From: Consotaella aegiceratis
GTDB lineage: Bacteria; Pseudomonadota; Alphaproteobacteria; Rhizobiales; Rhizobiaceae
Reading direction: 5' to 3'
Length of the DNA: 64,000 nt
NCBI RefSeq assembly: GCF_036541425.1
Contig: NZ_JAZHFT010000020.1
Location: 24,764 to 88,763, forward strand
Under the pieces are notes generated by a model that worked only from the letters and a program-made list of their open reading frames with translations, was not told where the DNA came from and did no database searches. Shown here piece after piece: positions 26,709-36,807 of the stretch. Position 1 is the first letter of the stretch, and the number at the start of each line of letters is the position of its first letter. Position numbers and translations under genes: made by a program.

Positions 26709-27443
26709 TCAGCCGCGCCAGTCGTCGTAGACGACGAAGGTCGAACAGAAGTAATCGTGCATAGTAATTTTATAGCGATTCCAATTATTCATGAAGATAA
26801 AGCATAAAAAGCTCATCAGCGAGAGCGCCATGCATATCCAACGAAGCAATGCCAAGCCATAGCCGACATCTTCTCCATTGAACTTGATGACGCGAATGCC
26901 AACGGCGCGTTTTCCGAACGTCGCCTGCCTTGGACCGCCGTGCAGTACGACATAGTAGCCGATCATAGCCAAGACACACAGCAGCCCGTACACCAATTCC
27001 AGGTCTGCCGGATAGAGGTCGATCAGGTCAGATGCCGGGGCCAAGTCGATTGCGTAAGTAACGGCGACTGCGAGCACCACAAACGCTAGGAAGATCACCG
27101 CAAGGTCGATGATCCAGGCCGCGATGCGGATCCAAAAACCTGCGAACCGATAAAGATCGGCAACCGTTGGAGCGACAGGTTGTGGCGCCGGACCTGCGGC
27201 TTCTTCCTCCGACGTCGACCCCCAAATGAGATGCTTCAGCGGCTCGATGTCGACAATCGATCGCCAGGCTCCAGCGACGGGATCAAAGACGGGCGTGCTG
27301 TAATCGATTGTCCCCTGATCGAGCAGCAACGCTATCGCCCTCCGGCCGTAAAGGGCGTCCGGTCGGCCGTCGATGCGAATTCGCCAAAAGCTGGGGTATG
27401 ACCCCTGTTCCGGGACCGTGAGCCGCGTTTTGTCTGCCGGCAT
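26709..27443 (-). CDS. RDD membrane protein with N-terminal GYF_2-like domain (copy 1)
   Basis: 244-residue protein: an N-terminal GYF_2-like module (FWRIRIDGRPDALYGRRAIALLLDQGTIDYSTPVFDPVAGAWRSI), then an RDD domain with three membrane segments (FAGFWIRIAAWIIDLAVIFLAFVVL, GLLCVLAMIGYYVVLHGG, ALLRWICMALSLMSFLCFIFM). Function is unknown. RDD proteins are linked to transport or stress tolerance. The gene is visibly richer in A and T than its neighbours, notably at the 3' end. Its partner lies 116 bp upstream. An alternative TTG start is at 27452. Confidence 0.83.
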   Translation of the reverse strand: MPADKTRLTVPEQGSYPSFWRIRIDGRPDALYGRRAIALLLDQGTIDYSTPVFDPVAGAWRSIVDIEPLKHLIWGSTSEEEAAGPAPQPVAPTVADLYRFAGFWIRIAAWIIDLAVIFLAFVVLAVAVTYAIDLAPASDLIDLYPADLELVYGLLCVLAMIGYYVVLHGGPRQATFGKRAVGIRVIKFNGEDVGYGLALLRWICMALSLMSFLCFIFMNNWNRYKITMHDYFCSTFVVYDDWRG

Positions 27444-27559
27444 GGCCAACACTCGACATCTTCGTCGTCAGTGAGCCATTCAGTTAGCGTTCGGGCAGAC
27501 GACTTCGAGCGCAGAAGGCCGTTTCGAAGCTCGTTTCTGTCCGCCCGAGGCTTCGTGGT

Positions 27560-28408
27560 CTATCGGCACCTGTCGTCATAGATGACGCGGGTCGAGCAGA
27601 TCATGTCGTGCAGGGCGCGCTTCTGTTCGGTCCAACCGGCCATGAAGAAGCCGATGAGCAAGGTGAAGGACGATACGAGCATCGCCAGCCAGCGGGCGAA
27701 GGCAAGCCCGTAGCCGAGCCTCCCGCCGTCCCGCTTGATGACCCGCAGGCCGAGCGCGCGCTTGCCGACCGTGGCCTGCCAGGGGCCGCCGTGCAGCAGC
27801 ACGTAATAGGCGACGTTGATCGCAATGCCGACGAGATTGAGGATCGGGGCCAGCTGCTCGATGTCGCCGTCGATGGTCTCGGACGTCGATTGAACCGCCA
27901 GCATGCTGCCGAGCACTCCGCCCATCAGCGCAGCGATCGCGATAAGGATCAGCGTATCGATGCAATAGGCCGCGAAGCGGATCCAGAACCCGGCGAATCG
28001 ATGGTTCTGGGGCAGGCCCGCGCTGACCGGACGGTGCTGTGCCGTCGTCCGCTCGACCGAGCGAGCCGGCCGAAACGCGTCGTCCCGCGGCGGGCGCGCT
28101 TCGCGGCCGAACAGGCGTTCGTCGACGGACGCCTTGCGCTCGTCGGTCGGTTCGACCGCAGGAGAAGAGGGACGCGCCGCTTCGATCGGAGGGCCGCGGT
28201 AGAGGTCTTTCAAGCCGTCGATCTCGACCATCGGACGCCAGCTTTCGCCCGCCTGGTCGTAGACCAGCGTGTCGTAACCGATCCGCCCCTCGTTGAGCAG
28301 CATCTCGACGTCGTGGCGTCCATAGGGTCCATAGGATTGGCCGTCGACATGCAGCCACCACATGTCCTGCGGCGTTTCAGGCGGCTGTTCGGGGACGGTG
28401 TTCGACAT
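27560..28408 (-). CDS. RDD membrane protein with N-terminal GYF_2-like domain (copy 2)
   Basis: 282-residue paralogue of the downstream gene with the same plan. It has a GYF_2-like module (MWWLHVDGQSYGPYGRHDVEMLLNEGRIGYDTLVYD), a longer polar linker, then RDD membrane segments (FAGFWIRFAAYCIDTLILIAIAALMGG, GIAINVAYYVLLHGGPWQATVGKRALGLRVIK). Base composition matches the chromosome, unlike copy 1. The pair probably arose by duplication followed by strong divergence, or one copy was acquired. Confidence 0.85.
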   Translation of the reverse strand: MSNTVPEQPPETPQDMWWLHVDGQSYGPYGRHDVEMLLNEGRIGYDTLVYDQAGESWRPMVEIDGLKDLYRGPPIEAARPSSPAVEPTDERKASVDERLFGREARPPRDDAFRPARSVERTTAQHRPVSAGLPQNHRFAGFWIRFAAYCIDTLILIAIAALMGGVLGSMLAVQSTSETIDGDIEQLAPILNLVGIAINVAYYVLLHGGPWQATVGKRALGLRVIKRDGGRLGYGLAFARWLAMLVSSFTLLIGFFMAGWTEQKRALHDMICSTRVIYDDRCR

Positions 28409-28552
28409 GGCACTCTCTGATTACGCTTCTGGGCGGCCGGTGGTCCCAATCCTAGCGCTACCGAGCCAGGATGCCAGTTCGAACCCCAAGCCGGGCGGCG
28501 ACATGCCGCTTCTGCCGGGCATCGGCGCGGCGCCGGCGCAGGGCCATGGCCT

Positions 28553-29314
28553 TCAATGCGCCGGAGGAATCCCCTGCTTCTCGTCCTTCCGCCGCTTGCG
28601 GCGCGCCAGCATGTTGAGCCCTTCCACCAGAGCGGAAAACGCCATCGCGGCGTAGATATAGCCCTTGGGCACGTGGAAGCCGAAGCCATCGGCGATCAGC
28701 GTCATGCCGATCATCAAAAGGAAGCCGAGCGCGAGCATGACGATGGTCGGATTGGCGGCGATGAAGCGCGACAGCGGCCCCGAGGCGATCATCATCGCGA
28801 TGACGGCGAGAACAACCGCGATCATCATGATCCCCACCTCGTCGGTCATGCCGACAGCGGTGATGATCGAATCGATCGAGAACACCAGGTCCAGGATCAG
28901 GATCTGGACGATCGCCGCGCCGAAGCCTATCGCCACCTTGCCGCCCACCATGTCCTCGGGCCCGTCGGCAGGGTCGACGGAATGATGGATCTCGCGCGTC
29001 GCCTTCCACACCAGGAACAGGCCGCCGGCAATGAGAATGAGATCGCGCCAGGAAAAGCCGTGACCGAACAGTTCAAATAGCGGATCGGTCAGATGCACGA
29101 TGACGAAGACCATCGAGAGCAGGCCGAGGCGAAGAATGAGCGCCAGCGAGATGCCGATCCGTCTGGCGCGGCCGCGCTGATCGGCGGGCAGTTTGTTGGT
29201 CAGGATCGAGATGAAGACGAGATTGTCGATGCCGAGCACGATCTCCATGACGACCAGCGTCACGAGGGCGGCATAGGCTGCCGGATCGGCGAGGAAGGCG
29301 AACATGTCAGGCAT
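28553..29314 (-). CDS. TerC family integral membrane protein
   Basis: 253-residue protein with about seven membrane segments. The TerC acidic motifs are present: LGIDNLVFISIL near residue 28 and DLVFSIDSIITAVG in the middle. Members are manganese exporters or participants in exoenzyme metalation. No tellurium genes are nearby, so a manganese role is more likely than tellurite resistance. It ends about 145 bp before the start of the second RDD gene, on the same strand. Confidence 0.92.
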   Translation of the reverse strand: MPDMFAFLADPAAYAALVTLVVMEIVLGIDNLVFISILTNKLPADQRGRARRIGISLALILRLGLLSMVFVIVHLTDPLFELFGHGFSWRDLILIAGGLFLVWKATREIHHSVDPADGPEDMVGGKVAIGFGAAIVQILILDLVFSIDSIITAVGMTDEVGIMMIAVVLAVIAMMIASGPLSRFIAANPTIVMLALGFLLMIGMTLIADGFGFHVPKGYIYAAMAFSALVEGLNMLARRKRRKDEKQGIPPAH

Positions 29315-29385
29315 CGGACGTCCCGAGGCACGAGGAACCGGCGCTGGCTAGATGGGAAGAATTGCGCCCAGCACAAGGCCTCCGC

Positions 29386-30207
29386 TCACCAGAAATCCGG
29401 CACCGTCTCGTCGAGCCGTGGCCCGAGCCTGAGCGGCGCGACGCGCTCGGCCAGACCGGTGCGATTGGAGATCTCGACGGCCAGACCGCAGATCGTGGCC
29501 GGGCCGCTGGCCGCCTCCATGCGCCGCTGCGAGATCTTCGTCACGAAGCGGTTCAGCGGCTCCTCCTTGTCCATGCCGAGGGAGGAATCGTAATCGCCGC
29601 ACATGCCGGCATCGGACTGGAAGGCGGTGCCGCCCGGCAGGATCTGATGGTCGGCCGTCGGCACGTGGGTGTGGGTGCCGACCACGACGCTGACCCGTCC
29701 GTCCAGGAAGTGCCCCATGGCGATCTTCTCGCTGGTTGCCTCGGCATGGAAATCGACGATCGCCGCATCCGCCTGCTCGCCCAGCGGACAGGCCTCGACC
29801 ACATCGGCAGCGGTGCGGAACGGGTCGTCCAGATCCGGGGCCATGAAGACGCGCCCCATGATGTTGGCGACGAGAACGCGCGCGCCGTTCCGGGCCTCGT
29901 AGAGCCCCGAGCCGTGGCCGGGGGTCGAGGCTGGAAAATTGGCGGGCCGCAGGAAGCGTTCGGCGCGCGGCGCGAAGCTGAGCGCTTCCTTCTGGTCCCA
30001 GACGTGATTGCCGGTGGTCACCACATCGGCCCCCGCCTCCAGGGTGCGCGAGAAGATGTCCTCGGTGATGCCGAAGCCGCCGGCCGCGTTCTCGCCGTTG
30101 ACCACCACGAAATCGAGCTTGAAGTCCGAAACCAGACCCGGCAACCGGTTGAAGACGGCCGTGCGGCCGGTGCGCCCCACCATGTCGCCCAGGAAGAGGA
30201 ACCGCAT
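29386..30207 (-). CDS. YmdB family metallophosphoesterase
   Basis: 273-residue calcineurin-like phosphoesterase of the TIGR00282 group, whose Bacillus and Deinococcus members hydrolyse cyclic nucleotides. Metal-site motifs are visible in order: FLGDMVGRTGR, VVNGENAAGG, VVTTGNHVWD, IVDFHAEATSEK and VVGTHTHVPTAD. The ATG at 30207 overlaps the GST stop by one base (TGATG), so the two genes are likely co-translated. Rhizobiales usually carry this gene next to the 5-FCL gene. Here a GST and a CAP gene intervene. Confidence 0.92.
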   Translation of the reverse strand: MRFLFLGDMVGRTGRTAVFNRLPGLVSDFKLDFVVVNGENAAGGFGITEDIFSRTLEAGADVVTTGNHVWDQKEALSFAPRAERFLRPANFPASTPGHGSGLYEARNGARVLVANIMGRVFMAPDLDDPFRTAADVVEACPLGEQADAAIVDFHAEATSEKIAMGHFLDGRVSVVVGTHTHVPTADHQILPGGTAFQSDAGMCGDYDSSLGMDKEEPLNRFVTKISQRRMEAASGPATICGLAVEISNRTGLAERVAPLRLGPRLDETVPDFW

Positions 30208-30842
30208 CACTCGTGCTCGCGCTTGGCGGCGGCGAGCTTCTCCAGCGCCTGCTTGACCGCGGGACGGGCGCCGATGCGCTCGACCCAGGCCGCAAGCGCC
30301 GTGAAATCGCCGGTGCCGTAGTCCTTCAGTCCTGCCATGCCGCCCTTCACCCAACTGAAGTTCATGACGTCGGCGATCGAATAGGTGCCGGTGAGGAAAT
30401 CCCGATCCTTCAGCCGTTCGTTCAGCACCCCCATCGACCTGAGCGATTCGGTGCGGAATCGCTCGACGGCGTAGGCGATCGGCTCGTCGCGGTTCTTGAA
30501 GTGGAACCACTGGCCCAGCATCGGCCCGATGTGACCGGCCTGGAAGAAAGTCCAGGACAGAGTCTCGGCCCGCTCCTCCCCGGACGCGGGAAGCAGCTGC
30601 CCCGCCTTCTCGGCAAGGTAGACGAGGATCGCGCCGGACTCGAAAATGGGAATGCCGGTCTCGTCGTCCTTGTCGACGATCGCTGGGATCTTGCCGTTGG
30701 GGCTGATGGCGAGAAACTCGGGCCGCCTTTGCTCGTCCGCGCCGATATTCACCATGTGCAGCTCGTAGTCGAGCTTCACCTCTTCCAGCATGATGATCGG
30801 CTTTTCGCCGTTCGGCGTCGTCCAGGTGTAGAGTTCGATCAC
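30207..30842 (-). CDS. Nu-class glutathione S-transferase (YfcG-like)
   Basis: 211-residue GST of the bacterial Nu class, which has disulfide-bond reductase activity. The glutathione-site pattern TTPNGEKP near the N-terminus keeps the Thr and Asn used by YfcG in place of a catalytic Tyr/Ser/Cys, followed by FLAISPNGKIPAIVD and FESGAILVYLAEKAG. The GTG at 30842 is preceded by GAAGGA. The frame opens to 30917, but that would add an atypical N-terminus. It is translationally coupled to ymdB. Confidence 0.87.
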   Translation of the reverse strand: MIELYTWTTPNGEKPIIMLEEVKLDYELHMVNIGADEQRRPEFLAISPNGKIPAIVDKDDETGIPIFESGAILVYLAEKAGQLLPASGEERAETLSWTFFQAGHIGPMLGQWFHFKNRDEPIAYAVERFRTESLRSMGVLNERLKDRDFLTGTYSIADVMNFSWVKGGMAGLKDYGTGDFTALAAWVERIGARPAVKQALEKLAAAKREHE

Positions 30843-31074
30843 GGCAATATCCTTCTCGTCGACCGTTGCATCCACGACAGCTAGTGGTCCGCTTGCGACA
30901 TTTGCATCCCCTCGCACCGGCCTCTGACGCGGTCGAGGGGATTCGAACGTCGATTCGACTTTCCAACGTTACGGCCATCGCCGCTCGTGGACGCCTTGTT
31001 CGCGCCATATCCCTATAGGAGCGATAAGACAAAGGCGTCAGCTAGGCACCAGCCTCCGATCCGACATCGTTCTC

Positions 31075-31665
31075 ATGCTTCATCGACCCCATGCTCTCCT
31101 GACATCGGCGCTCGCCTGCCTTGCCTGCATCGCCTTGCTGGCGGGCTGTGCAAGTTTTCGCGATCGCGGACCGACCAGCCCCGTCGCCTTCGATCGAACC
31201 CAGGCGCTGGCCGAAATCAACGCCTTCCGCTCGCAGAACGGCCTCGGCCCCCTCACCTTCGAACCGCATCTGCAGGACGCGGCCGAAGCCCAGGCCGAAA
31301 CGATGGCCGCCGTCGACCATATGGACCACGATATCGACGGCAAACTGCCCTCCCGGATCGAATCGCATGGCTATCAGTGGCAGGCGACGTCGGAAAATCT
31401 CGGGCGCGGTTACCTGACCTTCCACGACGCCTTGATCGGCTGGGAAAACTCGCCGCATCATCGCGAGAATTTGCTGAACAAGCGCGCCATCCATGTCGGC
31501 CTGGCAGCGGCGCGCCCGGCGGCGGGCGGCACCCATTACTGGGCGATGATCGTCGCGGCCCCTCTGCCGGAACGCCGCGCCGTCGGTGGCCCGACCGCGA
31601 GCCCCGGCGGCATCAGCGGTCAGTGGTGGGGCGCGGCGATGGGCGGATCGATTCGCGTTCCGTGA
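31075..31665 (+). CDS. CAP-domain (SCP/PR-1-like) lipoprotein
   Basis: 196-residue exported lipoprotein with lipobox ALLAGC (Cys about 25). A CAP domain follows (ALAEINAFRSQNGLGPLTFEPHLQDAAEAQAETMA, then HMDHD, SENLGRG, WENSPHHRENLL and THYWAMIVA). CAP proteins are often extracellular and of unknown activity in bacteria. The last 53 bases overlap the convergent 5-FCL gene. No clear ribosome binding site precedes the ATG. Confidence 0.88.
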   Translation: MLHRPHALLTSALACLACIALLAGCASFRDRGPTSPVAFDRTQALAEINAFRSQNGLGPLTFEPHLQDAAEAQAETMAAVDHMDHDIDGKLPSRIESHGYQWQATSENLGRGYLTFHDALIGWENSPHHRENLLNKRAIHVGLAAARPAAGGTHYWAMIVAAPLPERRAVGGPTASPGGISGQWWGAAMGGSIRVP

Positions 31666-32218
31666 CGACGAGGCCGAGCGGCACGTCGTGCGGCTCCGTG
31701 GGCACGTGGTCCACCTCCTGGACGGCAAAGCCGAGGCCGACGAGAAACGGATCGAACCCCTTGGCCCGCAGAGCGGCGACGGCCCGGTCGTAGAATGCCC
31801 GTCCATAGCCGATGCGTCCGCCCCGCCGATCGAAGGCGGCGAGCGGCATCAGCAGGATGGCGGGCTCGATCGTCGCGCTCGCCGGGCCCGGCGCGAAGGT
31901 GCCGAAGCCCTGGGGGACGAGTTCCACGCCCTGAACATGCTCGCGAAATTGCAGGGCATCGTCGACGATCGCCGGCACCGCGATCCGGGCGCCGCGCGCT
32001 TCCAGCATCGCCATCAGCGGCCGCGGATCGATTTCGGAGCGGATCGGCAGAAATCCCGCGATGCCGGTGCCGGCTTCGAAAGCGAGATCCTGATCACAGC
32101 GTGCTGCGATGGCCAGCGAAGCCTCGGCGCGATAGGCGGCATCGAGCCCGTCGCGGCGGACGAGCGCCTCGCGCCGCACGCGCGCCTTGTCCTGGGAGAG
32201 AGCCGAGGAGACCGTCAT
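31613..32218 (-). CDS. 5-formyltetrahydrofolate cyclo-ligase
   Basis: 201-residue enzyme that converts 5-formyl-THF to 5,10-methenyl-THF with ATP (YgfA/MTHFS family). Signature GGRIGYGRAFYDR is near residue 138, with KARVRREALVRRD at the N-terminus. The start at 32218 is used (the frame opens at 32257). It lies directly downstream of the 6S RNA gene, the arrangement widely seen in proteobacteria (zapA-ssrS-ygfA). Its tail overlaps the convergent CAP gene. Confidence 0.93.
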   Translation of the reverse strand: MTVSSALSQDKARVRREALVRRDGLDAAYRAEASLAIAARCDQDLAFEAGTGIAGFLPIRSEIDPRPLMAMLEARGARIAVPAIVDDALQFREHVQGVELVPQGFGTFAPGPASATIEPAILLMPLAAFDRRGGRIGYGRAFYDRAVAALRAKGFDPFLVGLGFAVQEVDHVPTEPHDVPLGLVVTERESIRPSPRPTTDR

Positions 32219-32284
32219 GCGGATTCGTTCGCAGGCGCGCGCCGCCGCGTCAACCACGTCGGCCCGTCGAATCAGAGGGAAGAA

Positions 32285-32440
32285 GGAAGTTGGCGAGCCA
32301 CCTCGGCCGATGGTCGAAGTCGATCCCGGGAACCTACAAAGTAGGTGGGCGCCGTATATCCCGGCCCACGGGCCGAGTCAGGGACAGCTCCCTTCGGAAT
32401 GACTAAGGCCCCGGGGAAAAGTTACGCCTGTCGTACCGCG
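32285..32440 (-). ncRNA. ssrS: 6S RNA
   Basis: Regulator that binds sigma70-RNA polymerase by mimicking an open promoter. Between zapA and the 5-FCL gene, the minus strand shows the alphaproteobacterial 6S hallmarks. These are a GC-rich 5' arm near TTCCCCGGGG, paired blocks around GGCCCGTGGGCC, and the conserved terminal part CCCACCTAC...GTAGGTTCCCGGGATCG. Synteny with zapA and ygfA is the classic 6S position. The ends are estimated to within about 15 bases. Confidence 0.85.
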
Positions 32441-32511
32441 CAGCCCGCCGACGCCAAAGATAGGCCGACCATGGGCCCAGCGCCAGGGGGCGGCCATGAA
32501 ATAAGCCGATG

Positions 32512-32874
32512 TCAGTCGCCGACGCTGGCCAGCTTGCCGGCGATGCGCTCGATCGAGGCCGCGGCGTCGTTGAGTTGGCGGGCGATCTCGGCGTCGGTGT
32601 CGGCCCTGTTCTCCGGCGACCCGCTGGCCGCCTGCGCCGCCGCGAGCCGTTCTTCTAGATCCGCCATCCGTCCGCGGATTTCGGACAGTTCGTCGACCGC
32701 CATGATGGCGGCCATCACCGTCAGGCGCTGATCGCCGATCTCGCCGAAGCCCGTCCGCAGTTCGGCGATGCGGCCGTCGACATCGCGGGCCAGCTCGGCG
32801 AGATGCTCTTCCTCGCCTTCCGCGCAGGCCATGCGGTAGGTCTTTCCATCGATGGTGACGACAACTTGAGGCAC
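32512..32874 (-). CDS. zapA: Cell division protein ZapA
   Basis: 120-residue FtsZ-ring stabiliser: an N-terminal beta domain (QVVVTIDGKTYRMACAEGEEEHLAELA) and a C-terminal coiled coil (ELSEIRGRMADLEERLAAAQ). The GTG at 32874 is preceded by GAGGGTG. The frame continues to 32898. It follows the DUF4164 gene by about 23 bases and precedes the 6S RNA. Confidence 0.92.
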   Translation of the reverse strand: MPQVVVTIDGKTYRMACAEGEEEHLAELARDVDGRIAELRTGFGEIGDQRLTVMAAIMAVDELSEIRGRMADLEERLAAAQAASGSPENRADTDAEIARQLNDAAASIERIAGKLASVGD

Positions 32875-32897
32875 CCTACACCCTCGACCTCTGCCCA

Positions 32898-33200
32898 CTA
32901 TCCGGATTTGTGGCGATTGAGCACGACGCGGATCGTCTCCATCACGCTCACCAGGCGCTTGGAGACCTCGCGATTCGCCTGCTCCAGGCGCTCGCCGCGC
33001 GCCAGCGCCGCGTCGAGCTGTCCCGCAAGCTTCGCCCGGTCGGCGGCCATGCGCTGCAGTTCTTCGTTGGCGTCGAAGGCCAAAGCGCCGCTTTGCAGCT
33101 TGTCGTCGACGACCCCTTCCAGGCGCTTGATCGCCGTCGCCAGGCGTCCCGTCGCATCTTCGAGCGTTTCCTTAGCGGAAATGTCCGTTCCCCCTGGCAT
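32898..33200 (-). CDS. DUF4164 coiled-coil protein
   Basis: 100-residue small coiled-coil protein (heptads around ATAIKRLEGVVDDKLQ and ELQRMAADRAKLAGQLDAAL). DUF4164 genes regularly precede zapA in Rhizobiales. It may be a division accessory factor by context, which is inference. The ATG at 33200 is used (the frame opens one codon earlier with GTG). Divergent from tkt across about 250 bp. Confidence 0.85.
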   Translation of the reverse strand: MPGGTDISAKETLEDATGRLATAIKRLEGVVDDKLQSGALAFDANEELQRMAADRAKLAGQLDAALARGERLEQANREVSKRLVSVMETIRVVLNRHKSG

Positions 33201-33451
33201 CACACGCGAACCGGCGAAAGAATCCTATGAGACCGTGACCACGGCATGCCTGTATCCCTGCGCCATTCGGCCGCGACGTGCAACCATCAATGTCGCTTTC
33301 AACAATAAGCCACTGCCTGCCCAACAGAAATTATCCGGGGCCACGATCGCCGCTCTGGCGCTTTTGTTGACAGCGTCGGGGCCTTATGATGTCTGCCGAC
33401 CAAACAACAGGGCCAAGAGGCTCTTTTCCAGCCACCGACAGAGAGTTCAGC

Positions 33452-35446
<1,995 letters not shown>

Positions 35447-35609
35447 ACCGCGTCTTTCTGCGCGCTTTACACGCTCAGTAAATGCGCCTAGACGGCTTGC
35501 CGACGATTGCCGGATGCGATCGCCTCGCATTTAGGTCTTTCAAGTCATCCTTGACGGGCTGCTCAATGGGGCTCGTCGCGTGCGAGATACACACCGAAGG
35601 AGAAACACA

Positions 35610-36626
35610 ATGGCAGTTCGCGTTGCTATCAACGGCTTCGGCCGCATTGGTCGCCTGACGCTCAGGGCCATCCTCGAGCAGGGTCGCAAGGACATCCAGG
35701 TCGTGGCCATCAACGATCTCGGGCCGGTCGAGACCAACGCTCACCTCATCCGCTACGACTCCGTCCATGGCCGTTTCCCCTTCGACGTGAAGGTCGAAGG
35801 CGATACGATCGACGTCGGCCAGGGGCCGATGAAGGTCACCGCGATCCGCGACCCGAAGGAGCTCCCCTGGAAGGAACTCGACGTCGACGTGGCGCTGGAG
35901 TGCACCGGCATCTTCACCGATCCGGCGAAGGCCTCCGCCCATCTGGAAGCCGGCGCCAAGAAGGTGCTGATCTCCGGTCCGCTGAAGAGCTCCGAGGGCG
36001 GCGAGAAGACCATCGTCTACGGCGTCAACCACGGAACACTGACGGCCGAGGACAAGATCATCTCCAACGCCTCGTGCACGACCAACTGTCTTGCCCCGGT
36101 CGCCAAGGTGCTCAACGACGCCGTCGGCATCGACAAGGGCTTCATGACGACGATCCACTCCTACACGGGTGATCAGCCGACGCTCGACACGCTGCACAAG
36201 GACCTCTACCGGGGCCGCGCCGCGGCGCTGTCGATGATCCCGACCACCACCGGTGCCGCGAAGGCCGTCGCTCTCGTGCTGCCTGAGCTGAAGGGCCGCC
36301 TGGATGGCGTTTCCATCCGCGTGCCGACCCCGAACGTGTCGGTCGTCGACTTCAAGTTCATCGCCAAGAAGGCGACCACGGTCGAGGAGATTCAGGCCGC
36401 GATCAAGGCTGCGGCCGACGGCCCGCTGAAGGGCGTTCTCGGCTACACCTACGACAAGAACGTTTCGAGCGATTTCAACCACGATCCGCACTCTTCGATC
36501 TTCCACATGGACGGCACGAAGGTGATCGACGGCAACATGGTGCGCATCATGTCGTGGTACGACAACGAGTGGGGCTTCTCGAGCCGCATGTCGGACACCG
36601 CGATCGCGCTGGCCAACGCCGGCTGA
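35610..36626 (+). CDS. gap: Glyceraldehyde-3-phosphate dehydrogenase, type I
   Basis: 338-residue enzyme of glycolysis/gluconeogenesis. NAD-binding INGFGRIGRL opens the protein, and the active-site motif SNASCTTNCLAP places the catalytic Cys at residue 156. AAGGAG lies 8 bases before the ATG at 35610. It is 163 bp downstream of tkt and is followed by a strong terminator. Confidence 0.98.
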   Translation: MAVRVAINGFGRIGRLTLRAILEQGRKDIQVVAINDLGPVETNAHLIRYDSVHGRFPFDVKVEGDTIDVGQGPMKVTAIRDPKELPWKELDVDVALECTGIFTDPAKASAHLEAGAKKVLISGPLKSSEGGEKTIVYGVNHGTLTAEDKIISNASCTTNCLAPVAKVLNDAVGIDKGFMTTIHSYTGDQPTLDTLHKDLYRGRAAALSMIPTTTGAAKAVALVLPELKGRLDGVSIRVPTPNVSVVDFKFIAKKATTVEEIQAAIKAAADGPLKGVLGYTYDKNVSSDFNHDPHSSIFHMDGTKVIDGNMVRIMSWYDNEWGFSSRMSDTAIALANAG

Positions 36627-36665
36627 AGCGTCGCCGCCATCCGGCGGACACAGCTTTTGCGACGG

Positions 36666-36698
36666 ACGGGCCGCCTTGCGCGGCCCGTTTTGCATTTT
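36666..36698 (+). terminator. Rho-independent terminator after gap
   Basis: A perfect 9-bp stem (36666-36674 with 36680-36688, loop CTTGC) is followed by TTTTGCATTTT. It lies 40 bp past the gap stop, so the downstream antiporter and pgk have separate transcription. Confidence 0.85.
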
Positions 36699-36807
36699 GC
36701 AGCCCGACCATCCCGTTTTGGCTCTGGTCGGCGCCCGGCTCTGGCATATTGTTAGGACACCGCTTCCCACGGCGGCGCTCCTTCTCCCCGAACGCGAAAA
36801 TCGGTGA

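Noticed and set aside
30921..30965. TTCGAAT stretch resembling a tRNA T-loop
   Set aside because: The five bases on either side cannot pair as a T-stem, and no acceptor or anticodon arm is present.
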